Part shown: positions 12,440 to 22,147 of the stretch, piece after piece
Numbering within the stretch: the stretch's first letter is position 1
Layout: every line of letters starts with the position of its first letter
Assembly: GCA_024138025.1 (NCBI GenBank)
Contig: JAMXBD010000572.1
Coordinates: 124,001 to 188,000, forward strand
Source of the DNA: Combretum micranthum
Taxonomy: Eukaryota > Streptophyta > Magnoliopsida > Myrtales > Combretaceae
Reading direction: 5' to 3'
DNA length: 64,000 bases
Notes under the pieces: model-generated
What the model was told of the DNA's origin: nothing
What the model saw: only the letters and a program-made list of their open reading frames with translations
Database searches by the model: none
Position numbers and translations under genes: made by a program

Positions 12440-13060
12440 CCTTATTCTTATTCACAGCTGCTCAAGATAATAAATGGGTAGAAGCTATGAATATGAATAA
12501 ATGCTCTTGAGGAAAATAATACTTGGGAGTTGTGTGTTTTACCTCCAGAAAGAGAGCTATAGGCTCTAAGTGGGTGTATAAAATTAATACAATGCTGATG
12601 AAGTGTTGAGAGTATAAGGCTAGGCTAGTTGTAAAGGATACACCCAAATTGAAGGTGAAGATTATCATAGTACTTTTTCACCTTGCTAAACTTTGTACTT
12701 TAAGAATTTTGATTGCAGTTGTAGCTATTAAAAAATGGCCTCTTTATCAACTAGACATCAACAATGCTTTCTTGCATGGTTCCTTGGAGAAAATATATAT
12801 GTTGCCTCCGAAGGATATACTAAGGAAAATCTGGTCAAGTTTGTCGTTGTTGAAATCATTGTATGGTCTTAAACAAGCATCTAGACAATGAAACCTTGAA
12901 AATTTAAATTTCTCATCAATCATGGTTTTCATCAGTCTAGAAATGACTATTCCTGTTTATTAGATCAGATTCGATGCATTTCTTGTTGCTTTACTTTATG
13001 TTGATGGTCTTCTTTTGACTGGTACGAATGATGATGCCATGTAGCTTTGAAAGGTCAGTT
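12440..13060 (+). pseudogene. Copia reverse transcriptase, broken, YVDD changed to YVDG
   Basis: RT motifs survive in pieces: the tail of the 'W..A...E' start near 12470-12540, [20 protein letters not shown] within 12649-12891 (first catalytic Asp in QLDI/VNNAF), and [11 protein letters not shown] ending at a stop at 12889. The second catalytic motif reads LYVDGLLLTGTNDD around 12997-13038, where active copia RTs have YVDD. The D-to-G change removes a metal-binding aspartate, so this copy would lack polymerase activity even without the frame breaks. Confidence 0.82.
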
Positions 13061-13179
13061 GCATTCAGCCTATACTATAAAGATTTGGTGAAGCTCGGTT
13101 TTATCTTGGGTTAGAGATCAATCAAACTTCCGCAGGTATACATTTAAGTCAACATAAATTCATCACGGATATTCTGTTT

Positions 13180-13944
13180 GATGCTGGATTGATTGGAACG
13201 AAGCCTACTTGCACTCCTTTTCATTCTGGTATGAAGCTTGATAACCATTCAAGAGAACTTCTTTCAAATCCTAGTTTTTACAGACGTTTAGTTGGACAGC
13301 TTTTGTATCCTACACTCACACGAGCAGATATTAGTTTTGCTGTACACAGATTAAGCCAATTTTTAGCTAATCCTCGAGCTCCTCATCTTCAAGCTTTGTT
13401 TCATCTTTTAAGATACCTCAAAGGCAGCATTTCTATGGGAATTTTTTATTCTGCAGATTCAAATATTTCTTTAACTTGGTACTCAGATTCTGATTGGGGT
13501 TCATGTCCTATAGATAGAAAGTCTGTAAGTGGTTTTTGTGTCTTCATTGGATCTGCTTTAATTTCCTGGAAAGCTAAGAAGCAACGAACAATAGCTACAT
13601 CTTCAGCAGAAGTAGAGTATAGAAGTTTGGCTTCTCTTGTTAAAGAACTCTTGTGGATTTCTTATATTCTTCATGACTTGTAGATTGATTTTCCTACCCC
13701 TGTTGTTGCTTATGTTGATAATAAGTCATCTCTTTTGATCGCAGATCATCCATGCTTACACAACCGAACTAAGCATATTGAAGTGGATTTACATTTTATT
13801 CGTGATCACATCTCCAATGGTTTTCTTCAGACACGTTACATTCCTTCCAAACATCAATTAGCTGATCTTTTTACTAAGCCAGTTCCTCTTTCTCAGCTTT
13901 TATTGCATTGTAACAAGATGGGTCTCCTATTAGCTCCATCTTGA
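13180..13944 (+). pseudogene. Copia RNase H, one in-frame amber stop
   Basis: This is the best-preserved coding part. One frame runs from 13189 to 13944 apart from a TAG at 13681-13683. It contains GQLLYPTLTRADISFAVHRL, then the RNase H core (WYSDSDWGSCPIDRKSVSGF with catalytic Asp, SSAEVEYRSL with catalytic Glu, AYVDNKSSLLIA with Asp) and ends with the conserved HIEVDLHFIRDHI, LADLFTKPV and a C-terminal TGA that overlaps the PPT. Homologues usually carry glutamine where the TAG lies, consistent with a single C-to-T change. RNase H removes the RNA template during cDNA synthesis. Confidence 0.88.
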
Positions 13945-13952
13945 GGGGGGAA
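13941..13952 (+). promoter_or_regulatory. Copia polypurine tract
   Basis: TTGAGGGGGGAA lies immediately before the TGTTAAGT start of the 3' LTR and overlaps the final stop codon. It is the presumed plus-strand primer. Confidence 0.9.
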
Positions 13953-13980
13953 TGTTAAGTTATGGTTGCTGATGTGTCAT
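13953..13980 (+). repeat. Copia 3' LTR, first 28 bp
   Basis: TGTTAAGTTATGGTTGCTGA and the next bases match the 5' LTR exactly, up to GTCAT at 13976-13980. There the Ogre element has inserted and duplicated GTCAT. Confidence 0.93.
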
Positions 13981-14105
13981 TGTCGAGCCTAGATTTTGAA
14001 AACTATCTGGTTCATTTCTTTTAACCCGATTCACATTAAACCCTTAACCCATTCAATATGAATCCTCGACCAGGGATTAAAAGAAATTTAATTTTGAAAA
14101 TATTT

Positions 14106-14116
14106 TGGAGTCGCCA
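14106..14116 (-). repeat. Copy of PBS core inside the LTR
   Basis: TGGAGTCGCCA (plus strand) is identical to the 11 bases at 27183-27193 that form the core of the primer binding site. The right LTR has the same 11 bases at 27317-27327, and the second Ogre LTR has a one-mismatch version near 60443 (tggagttgcca). In element orientation it lies about 125 bp before the U5 end. Confidence 0.8.
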
Positions 14117-14790
14117 CCCGATAAAAATAAAAAAAAAATGAAAGCCAGGATTAATGGGTCGGTTAATCCTAACTTAGCCACTAGTCTGCGAAAAGTTTGA
14201 TTTAAAAATCAAACTTTAAAAAATACCAGATATCTGAGTCCGGAGGCTAACCTATTAAAACCTAAGCGGTTACCACTTTAAATTTAAAATTTAGAATTTA
14301 TCCTTTTCTATACTAAAAAATTCAAACAAAACATTTATAAAACAAATATCTACAAGTTTAATCATTCATTTTTATTTTTATGTATTTTTTCTTAGGATTT
14401 AAATGTCAACAAACATTTGTATTTTTCCTTTTCAAAAAAAAACTTATAATATGTACAAAATGATTATTTCAAACTATCAAAACAAAATATATTTTTTCTA
14501 ATTTTATTGTCGCCCCGTAGGTGCCTACGTACTCGCTAATCGAGATCAGACAAAACGTAGTTCTTTTATAAAGAACTTAGTTTGTTGATCAATTTTATAT
14601 TTTTAAAATATTCTCACTTTAAGTTCATTAAATTTTGAATTTTTATGAAAACCAATTTTGATGATCCTATGATCTAATCAATTGATTTTTATTTCATAAA
14701 AAAAATATATTTTTCTAAGTTCAAAAATCATTAATTCATGGCTAATTTAATGCTACATGAAAATCGATTTTGATTAAACAATATTAAATA

Positions 14791-15055
14791 TTTTCATAGT
14801 AAATTTATGAAAACATTTTTGAACAACTTTAATTATTTTCAAAGTCAATTTATGAAAATAATTTTGAAAACTTTGAGTATTATCTTTATAGCAAATTTAT
14901 AAAGATAACTTTGATAAAAACTTGATTAATATCTTCATAGTAAATTTATGAAGATAAATTTTGATAAAATCTTGATTAATATCTTCATAGTAAATTTATG
15001 AAGATAAATTTTGATAAAACTTGATTAATATCTTCATAGTAAATTTATGAAGATA
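14791..15055 (-). repeat. Array of six hairpins in the 3' LTR
   Basis: There are six inverted repeats with 7-base loops. Arms and loops are: 14791-14813 (TTTTCATA, loop GTAAATT), 14832-14862 (12-bp arms, one mismatch, loop GTCAATT), 14881-14907 (TATCTTTATA, loop GCAAATT), and 14930-14956, 14980-15006 and 15029-15055 (TATCTTCATA, loop GTAAATT). The last three sit in near-identical 49-50-bp units. Stem changes are matched on both arms. The equivalent array in the other LTR is at 27997-28262. Confidence 0.85.
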
Positions 15056-16205
15056 AATTTTGATAAAAAAACTTGATCAATATCATGATTCTCAAAAACA
15101 ATTTTTATCTTTATTATTCAACAACAATTTTGGTTAAAAAAAAATCCATTTACAATTTATTATTTTTCAAAATTCAATAATCATCACATATGTTCATAAC
15201 ATATTCAAAATATATCATAACAAAATTAAAATACAAAAATAAAACATCTCATGCATCAAATATATATTTAAAGATCAATTTATATGAAAATACATATTAA
15301 AAAATATCCAAAAATATCAAAAATTGTTAAAACATGTAAATTTACATTAAAAATAATTTTTCTAATTTTTCTGGATTTTCCTGAATTTTTCTGGATTTTT
15401 TACGAATTTTTATTAATTTTTTCCTATTTTTCGAAATTAAATATATAATAAATAAATAATTTAATAATACAGACTAACCTGGACCGTTGGATTTTCTCGG
15501 ATCAGATCTCAATCGTCTGATCAGTGGACCAAATCTGACCGTCTGATGGAATTGACTAAGTCTGGAGCGTTGATCAAGATGATTAAATCTGGAGTGTTAG
15601 ATCTACTGATCAAATTTGGAGCGTAGGATCTGCTGATCAAATCTGGACCGTAGGATCCTCTGATCAAATCTGGACCACAGGATCTGCTGACTTTTGACCG
15701 ACGACCGTTGACCGATGTTGACCGATGACCGACCGGGTTGGATTTCGGATTTCGAGTCGGATCTTGGATACCCGTCGGGCGAAGAAGACGATCACGCTAC
15801 CTTTCGAGCGTTCCTCGATCGCTCCTGGTGGTTTTCGAAGCCTGCAACCTTGTCGACCCGACGTGGATTGAGGTGCTGCAGCGGCTAGTGGTGGTGGTTC
15901 ACTCCCAGAACCACCAGAAGTGGCAGTTCGTGTGGTGGTTGACGGCGGCGAGGATTAAAAAAATTTCTAAAAATTTGAAGAACTTCCAAATGCAAATTCG
16001 AGCAATTCTAAACACTATAATCAATCAAAAACACTTCCTAAATGATCCTAACACTCTTTAATTGGATCAAAATCCTCCCGATCACTTCGAATTTGCAATT
16101 TTTGCAATTCGTGCAATTCGAACACTTTCTACTCTATTTTCAGATCTCGATCTTGTAGTGTGTATTTTGCAAAATTGAATTGTGCTTTCTACTTGTGGGG
16201 TGATC

Positions 16206-16215
16206 CTATTTATAG
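16206..16215 (-). promoter_or_regulatory. TATA box in Ogre 3' LTR
   Basis: The minus strand reads CTATAAATAG. The identical decamer is at 29371-29380 in the 5' LTR, where it would drive element transcription. A start about 30 bases downstream would give a U3 near 0.8 kb and an unusually long R-U5 of about 2.1 kb. Confidence 0.65.
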
Positions 16216-17015
16216 AGTTCGAAATAATTTGTCGTTTTAAAGCTTTGTAATGGTTCAATTTTTGAATCACGAATCGTTATATTTTTTCAAATAAAAACGA
16301 TTCAAAATTAGGACTCGATTCGTGATTGTTGGTTCAAATTGATCACGAGTCTTGTGTTTACAGATCGTGACTCCTTGATTAAGTGTATTTAATTTGATCA
16401 ATTGATACAATTCGGCCAATTTTGAAATTTGAAAAATCATGTCCATTCGAATTTTTTCCCAATTTTCATGACTTAATTAAAATGCCTTTTGGGATGAAAT
16501 AATGCATGAATTGTGTATAGATGTGATGTATCCCATGCCTAGTTTTTGTCTGTATAGTTAATTTCGAAAAAATACAAAGATTCATTGATCAAATGGTGTC
16601 TCAAAGTGGATGAACCGATGTGTCTTTTGGGAAAAAAAATTGATCAAAAAGGAGGCAAAATCTGCCTTGAGCTAGGATCGAACTCGAGTCCCCTTGTTCC
16701 TGTGTCCATGGTTTGAACCGTTCGGTCGTTGGCCTGTACCTTGGTCATATAGCTAACCCACTAATACTTAAGGCTAATAAAATATATGTTATATTGAGCT
16801 CAAATAATTATTTATTTTAATTTTTCTTACATATATTTTATTTACATTACTATTATTCATTTAATTATATTATTATTTTATTATACTTATTTTATTTTTC
16901 TATTTTCTCTTATTCTATTTATTATTATTATTATATTTTTGATGAACTCAACATGACATTAATTTATTATAGACTTAAGCCTATTTTTTAATTGGGCAAA
17001 AATTGGGTATCTACA

Positions 17016-17028
17016 GCTGCCCCTCTTT
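17016..17028 (-). promoter_or_regulatory. Ogre polypurine tract
   Basis: The minus strand reads AAAGAGGGGCAGC immediately before the TGTAGATACCC start of the 3' LTR. A near-identical tract adjoins the second Ogre LTR at 62718-62730, supporting the assignment. Confidence 0.9.
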
Positions 17029-17129
17029 GTGGTAAAGTTTGAACAAAACTTTTGCCACAAAGACAAAAGGATAGTCAATTTTTGCTTAATTTCTCCTGCC
17101 AAATTTTATTTTTAACAAAGAGATTTTTA

Positions 17130-17366
17130 TCTTGTGCTAAACCATCTGTCGAGTTTAGACTTTAAGATTTGCTAGGTCAACTGTCGGGCCTAGGCTTTGG
17201 AAAAATGATAGGCCATTTGTCGGGCCTAGATTTAGAAAATGATAGGCCATCTGTCGGGCCTAGATTTAGAAAATGATAGGCCATCTTTCGGGCCTAGATT
17301 TAGAAAATGATAGACCGTCTGTCGGGTCTAGATTATAGAAAACTGCTAGGTCATCTGTCGAACCTA
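17130..17366. repeat. ~34-bp tandem repeats, Ogre 3' UTR
   Basis: A unit 'gataggccatctgtcgggcc' plus 'tagatttagaaaat' recurs about seven times, best preserved at 17208-17330. It lies between the integrase end and the PPT, where Ogre elements usually carry tandem arrays that resemble satellite seeds. Confidence 0.85.
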
Positions 17367-17368
17367 GG

Positions 17369-17554
17369 TTTGGTCATTTGCTGGACCTATGGGCTTTGGT
17401 TTGGTCATTTGCCGGACCTCTGGGCTTTGGTTTGGTCATTTGCCGGACCTATGGGCTTTGGTTTGGTCATTTGCCCGACCTCTGGGCTTTGGTTTGGTCA
17501 TTTACCGGACCTATGGGCTTTGGTTTGGTCATTTGCAGGACCTCTAGGCTTTGG
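17369..17554. repeat. Six exact-length 31-bp tandem repeats
   Basis: Six consecutive 31-bp units fill 186 bp with no indels. Each reads 'tttggtcatttgccggacct' followed by 'atgggctttgg', with few substitutions. Units alternate 'ctatggg' and 'ctctggg/ctctagg', so the effective period is 62 bp. Because 31 is not a multiple of 3, all three frames stay open, which creates spurious open frames here. Confidence 0.95.
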
Positions 17555-17569
17555 TTTACTGGGGATTTT

Positions 17570-17965
17570 TGAAACCACAAAGATTTGGTTTCTGGATCCA
17601 TTTGGGAATTTTTGATCTTCCGGGTAACTTGATCTTCTAGGAAACTTGATCCTTTGATCCACTTGGGAATTCTTGATTTTCTTGGAAACTTAACTTGCTG
17701 ATCCATTTGAGGAAACTTGATCTTTTTGATTCTCTTGAGTAAACTTGATCTTTCTGATTCACTTGAGGAACTTAATCTTTTCAGAAACTTGACTTGATCT
17801 TTCTTGATCCACTTGAGGAAACTTGATCTTTCTTGATCTATTTGGGGGAATCTTGATATTCTCAAAAACTTGACTTATTGATTCATTTGGGAAAACTTGA
17901 TCTTTCTTGATCCACTCGGGGACTCTAAACTTCTTGATCCATTTGAAGAATCTTGGTCTTTCGTT
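17570..17965. repeat. Degenerate ~30-bp tandem repeats, Ogre 3' UTR
   Basis: Units of the type 'cttgatctttcttgatccac' plus 'ttgaggaaa' recur about a dozen times with variable length and many substitutions. The remainder to ~18345 has weaker 'ttgagatttggtttgatttg' repeats and no gene. Confidence 0.75.
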
Positions 17966-18348
17966 GGTTAATGTGTTTAGGGCTTTTCCGTTGTTCACAT
18001 AACCGTGTTCAAAAACTAGTTATCTTGTGCAATACATTCACCAGATAAAATTGCATATATGCATTTTAAAGCCATATGGGATGCTCAAATTACTTTCTAA
18101 AAGATTTATTAGGGTTTGGGAATTTATTTAAGTGACAGGTTGAGATTTGATCTGGTTTGAGAATTTTTTAGAAATTTGTTTGAATGGGATGAGATTTGGT
18201 TTGATTTGAGAATTTTTGGAAATTTGTTTGAATGATTTAGTTAACGGGTTGAGATTTGACTTGAGTTCAAAGTTTTTGGAATATCAACTTTGCTTGTAAA
18301 AACTAAAAATGAAATCAACTGAACACAGAAAATGACAAATTTTATTGA

Positions 18349-19633
18349 TCATTCATAATACATCTTTACAGCATCTGAGTTTACAGGATCCTTTAAATCA
18401 GGTCCATCCATTTGGGAAAGAATCAATGCTCCTCCCGAAAACTTTTCTAACTACATACGGTCCTTCGTAATTTGGTGTGAACTTTCCTCTGGAGTCTTGT
18501 ACATTTGGCAGCATCTTTCTCAAAACCAAATCACCTTCTTGGAAGCTTCTTGGCTTGACCTTCTTGTTGAATGCCTTAGCCATTCTTTGCTGATATAACT
18601 GGCCGTGACACATTGCAGTCAGCCTCTTTTCATCTAACAGATTCAACTGTTCAAATCTTTGTTTTATCCACTCAGCTTCATCGAGTTTGGTTTCTACTAA
18701 TATACGAAGTGATGGAATTTCAACTTCTACAGGTAAAACAGCTTCAGTTCCGTATACCAAGGAATATGGTGTTGCCCCGGTTGATGTTCTTACAGACGTT
18801 CGATATGCCATTAATGCGAGCGGTAACATTTCATGCCAATCTTTATAGACAATGGTCATCTTCTCAATAATTCTCTTGATGTTCTTATTGGCGGCTTCAA
18901 CTGCCCCATTCATCTGTGGCCGATACGGAGTAGAATTCCGATGCTTGATCTTGAATTGCTGACACAAATTTGTTACTTCTTTGTTGTTCAAATTCGTACC
19001 ATTATCAGTGATGATACTTTCCGGAGTTCCATATCTAGTGATGATGTCTCTTTTGATAAACCGCACAACCACGGACTTCGTTACACTTGCATAGGAAGCG
19101 GCTTCTACCCATTTAGTGAAGTAATCGATTGCAACCAATATGAACCGATGACCGTTTGAAGCTTTAGGTGAAATTGGCCCAATAACATCTATCCCCCATG
19201 TTGAGAAAGGCCATGGGGTTGACATTAACTGTAATTCTTTTGGAGGGGCACTTATCTTGTTTGCATAGATCTGGCATAAATGACAAGATCTCACATGTTT
19301 GATACAGTCTGATTCCATAGTTAACCAAAAGTATCCTAATCTCATAATCTTTTTGGCTAACATGTAACCACTCATATGAGGACCACAAATTCCTTCGTGA
19401 ACTTCTTCCATGAGCTTCTGGGCCTCTTTTTCATCTACACATCTTAACAAAGTCGTGTCGAATGATCTTCTGTATAACGTATTTCCACTTAGCAAAAAAT
19501 GACTGGCCAAACGCCTCAGTGACTTCTGATCTTTCTTGGTAGCACCTTCAGGATAATTACCCGTTTGCAAAAGAACTTTAATATCTTGGAACCAGGGTTC
19601 ATCTGATTCAATCATGGCAGAATGCGGGTTCAC
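18349..19633 (-). pseudogene. Ogre integrase, nearly intact, frameshifted at the C-terminus
   Basis: Over 400 codons are open from 19633 to 18398. The zinc region has H79, H86, C117 and C120 (HEGICGPH ... CHLC). The core triad is D149 (WGIDVIGPI), D210 (IITDNGTN) and E246 (MNGAVEAANK), giving the D,D-35-E spacing required to insert cDNA into host DNA. A C-terminal DNA-binding segment follows (FQEGDLVLRKM, GKFTPNYEGPYVV). The frame shifts near 18430: the open frame stops at 18398, while the family-like tail (GGALILSQMDG...) continues in the next frame to a TGA at 18349-18351. It is the last pol domain and directly precedes the tandem-repeat 3' UTR. The core looks competent. Confidence 0.92.
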
Positions 19634-19687
19634 TTCTCACCCGGACTTGCAAAGGTTGGATTCTTGCTCCTTCAGTAAACTGAATTA

Positions 19688-20063
19688 ATGAGGCCAAAGT
19701 AGCCAGAGCATCAGCAAACTGATTTTGAGTTCTTGGCACATATACAAAGGAGATTTCCCTGAATCTTTCTATCAATTCTGCCAAGTGATTATGATAAGGA
19801 ATCAACTTGGGATCCTTTGTTTTAAAATCTCCTCGAGTTTGAAAAATAATAAGTGATGAATCTCCAAAAACTTCGAGCTCTTGAATTTCCATTTGGATTG
19901 CCATCTCTAAACCCAAAATGCATGCTTCATATTCTGCTATATTATTCGTATAAGGGAACATTAATCTGGCCGCTGTTGGGTATTGATTTCCTTCAGGTGA
20001 AATTAGGACTGCCCCTATTCCACATCCATACACATTAGCTGCTCCATCAAAATACAATTTCCA
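19688..20063 (-). pseudogene. Ogre second RNase H (archaeal-type, aRNH)
   Basis: This is the second RNase H domain typical of Tat-clade elements, within the 288-codon open frame 20474-19608. All four catalytic acids are visible in that frame: D143 (LYFDGAANVYG), E181 (NNIAEYEACILGLEMA), D205 (VFGDSSLII) and D255 (QFADALATL). It would take over the RNA-degrading role in reverse transcription. It lies between the degenerate first RNase H and the integrase. The domain itself is unbroken, but the polyprotein reading to it is frameshifted upstream. Confidence 0.9.
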
Positions 20064-20143
20064 ATTCGGCATTCTTTCATCTTCCGTTTGTGTTACCCGA
20101 ATCCCTTCATCGGGGAATTGATCTTGTTCTTTTTCCTCATCAA

Positions 20144-20659
20144 CCGGGCTTTCAGCGAGTTGATCAGCCAAGGCTTGTCCTTTAATTGAATTTTGTCTAA
20201 CATAGGTAATATCAAACTCAGACAGTAACATTTGCCATTTTGAAATTCGACCGACCAAGGCGGGCTTATTTGCCAGATATCTCAAAGGATCATGCTTTGT
20301 AATTAACTCGATTGAGTAGAAGAGCGTGTATTGCCTGAGTCTATGCATAGTCCATACTAATGCACAGCAAGTTCTTTCTATCTCTGAGTACTTTTGCTCT
20401 CCATTTGAGAATTTTTTGCTCAAGTAATAAATAGCTCTTTCTTTTCCATCACATCTTTTTGCCCGAGTACACAACCCATGGATTCCGAAAAAATTGTCAA
20501 GTATAAGAACAAAGGCTTTTCGGGTACTGGAGTGATCAAAACTGGGGGATTTGTCAGATACTGTTTAATTCGGTTAAAGGCTTCTTCACATTCTTCATTC
20601 CATTCAATTTGGGCATTTTTTCTCAATAATTTAAACAGTGGTTGACATTTATCCGTCAA
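20144..20659 (-). pseudogene. Ogre first RNase H, degenerate
   Basis: This is the RNase H that normally follows gypsy RT. The start lies in the frame 20659-20420 (TDKCQPLFKLLRKN, LFLYLTIFSESMGCVLGQ) and the rest in 20474 onward (AIYYLSKKFSNGEQKYSEIE, ALVWTMHRLRQY, DPLRYLANKPALVGRISKW, ALADQLAE). Where the first catalytic Asp is expected (consensus YLD.S), the sequence reads YLTIFSES, so that residue is missing. Such loss is known for Tat elements that acquired a second RNase H. The frame change falls between about 20474 and 20420. Confidence 0.85.
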
Positions 20660-20714
20660 CTGGGAAATGAATCGGCAATGTAATTTAGTCTCCCCAAAAG
20701 ACCTCTAATTTCTT

Positions 20715-21656
20715 TCAATGTTGTTGGGGGAGGTAATTCTGAATTGCTTTGACCTTATCAGGATCAATTTCTATTCCTCTTTGACTGATCACAAATCCCA
20801 ATAGTTTCCCAGAAGTTACTCCAAAAATGCATTTTTCTGGGTTTAATTTTAATTGAAACTTTCTCAATCTTTCAAAAAGTTTCCTTAATACTTCCACATG
20901 ATCTTCTCTTCTTTTGATTTGGCAATCATGTCATCAACATATACTTCCACCTCTCTATGCATCATGTCATGCAATATGGTCTGCATTGCTCGCTGATAAG
21001 TTGCTCCGGCATTCTTGAGACCAAATGGCATGACCTTATAGCAAAAAGTTCCCCAGGCTGTGACAAATGTGGTTTTGACTTGTCCTCTTCGGCCATCAAT
21101 ATTTGATTGTATCCCGAAAATCCATCCATAAATGAGAATAGATGGTTTCCAGCTGTATTGTCTACCAAGACATCAATATGTGGCAACGGGAAATTATCTT
21201 TTGGGGTCGCTTGATTCAAGTCTCTAAAGTCCACACAGATTCTAAGTTTCCCATTTTTCTTAAGTACTGGTACTATGTTTGATACCCAATCTGAGTAATC
21301 CGAAACTTCAATGAATCCAACTTCGAGTAATTCTTGACCTCATCTTTAATTTTAAGTAGCAAATCGGGTCTAAATCGCCTTAGTTTTTGCTTCTTAGGCT
21401 TAATGCCTTCTTTGGTTGGCAATTTATGGACCACAATTGACGGATCTAAACCGGGCATATCACTATATGACCATGCAAAAACATCCAAATACTCTGCTAG
21501 TAACTTAATCAAACCCTGTGTTGTGTCTTCTGGCAATTTACCCCCAATTCTCAAATTCCTAGGATCTTCACTTGTTCCCAAATTAACCAATTTAGTGGGT
21601 TCAGGGGTTTCAATCCTTTCATGATCAAAGTTTTGCCAATTTTCTTGTGTTTTCAA
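20715..21656 (-). pseudogene. Ogre reverse transcriptase, frameshifted
   Basis: It begins downstream of the candidate intron. The frame 21656-21273 has the lead-in (LVNLGTSEDPRNLRIGGKL, DVFAWSYSDMPGLDPSIVVH, KQKLRRFRPDLLLKIKDEV). Then 21234-20962 has MDFRDLNQATPKDNFPLPHI and FSFMDGFSGYNQI with the first catalytic Asp. The active-site motif YVDDM is present at 20927-20941. Thumb sequence follows in 20897-20715 (LNPEKCIFGVTSGKLLGFVI). At least three frame changes separate the pieces (about 21290, 21060 and 20900), some of them at or near homopolymers. Catalytic motifs themselves are intact. Confidence 0.9.
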
Positions 21657-21767
21657 TTGATAATCGATATCATCTTCAACGACTAACCCAGTAGGGTTGG
21701 AGGTGATATCGATATTTTCAGTATTTACAGACGCGAGATATCCCGGAACTCATTACAAAAGTCGGAT

Positions 21768-21910
21768 CTGGTAGAATATGAATGGGGAAAGAATAAGAAT
21801 ATGGAAAAAAACAAAAGAATTTATTAAATTTGAAATGGTGTTTAAGTACACTTATTTGAGCAACACATAAAGCAGAAAAATACAAAACGCAATCTAATAT
21901 CGGTCCTTAC
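21768..21910 (-). other. Candidate spliceosomal intron between protease and RT (143 nt)
   Basis: On the minus strand a GTAAGG donor at 21910 is followed by an AT-rich stretch with long T runs and a strong pyrimidine tract, ending CTACCAG at 21768. Reading from GATCCACCCAAG (~21965) the frame is open and meets TAA one base inside the donor (AAG TAA). Joining 21911 to 21767 makes AAA TCC GAC and keeps the frame open for more than ten further codons. Ogre elements are known to splice an intron at this place to express pol. The exact splice sites here are my inference. Confidence 0.6.
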
Positions 21911-22147
21911 TTAAGAAAATTAAAACTAGCACAAGGTATGGAAAACCAATTCTTCAAAGCTATCTTCTTGGGTGGATCATCTTCCTTGGAGTCATCTGTC
22001 TTCTGGACATGATGAGGCTTTGGAAAGGAGCTCTGATGTGGGGATTTCGATGTCTGGATCATACTTTTATTAAGTTCCTTGTTCTCATCTTATTCTTCAT
22101 CTCTGCTACCTCTGTTTGAGTAGGAGAATATCCTAGGCCAAAAGTTC

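Larger units (their letters stand above)
13981..17015 (-). repeat. Ogre 3' LTR (3035 bp)
   Basis: Left LTR, downstream for the minus-strand element. It is highly similar to 27197-30181 over its whole length by eye, with scattered substitutions and short indels. It has about 30 bp near 15361-15395 ('ctggattttcctgaattttt') that the right LTR lacks. A TATA-type CTATAAATAG lies on the minus strand at 16206-16215. It contains the hairpin array (14791-15055), a GC-richer block with repeated 'gatcaaatctggaccgtagg' words (15480-15690), and an internal copy of the PBS core (14106-14116). Confidence 0.93.

Noticed and set aside
14880..15060. Regularly spaced palindromic repeats resembling a CRISPR array
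   Set aside because: Units are contiguous tandem duplications with identical spacers inside a plant LTR; there are no unique spacers and no cas genes.
15738..16061. Open frame MDFGFRVGSWIPVGRRRRSR..., repeated at 28914-29405
   Set aside because: It lies in both Ogre LTRs, antisense to the element, in a locally GC-rich block where stops are rare. The two copies end in different frames after small indels, so there is no sign of selection on a protein.
17307..17615. Repetitive open frames with GLWFGHLPDLWALVWSF-like text
   Set aside because: They are produced by the 31-bp tandem array, which is open in several frames and on both strands (also 17378-17572 and 17467-17865).
18613..19159. Plus-strand open frames across the integrase
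   Set aside because: They are antisense shadows of the minus-strand integrase, which has all its catalytic residues.
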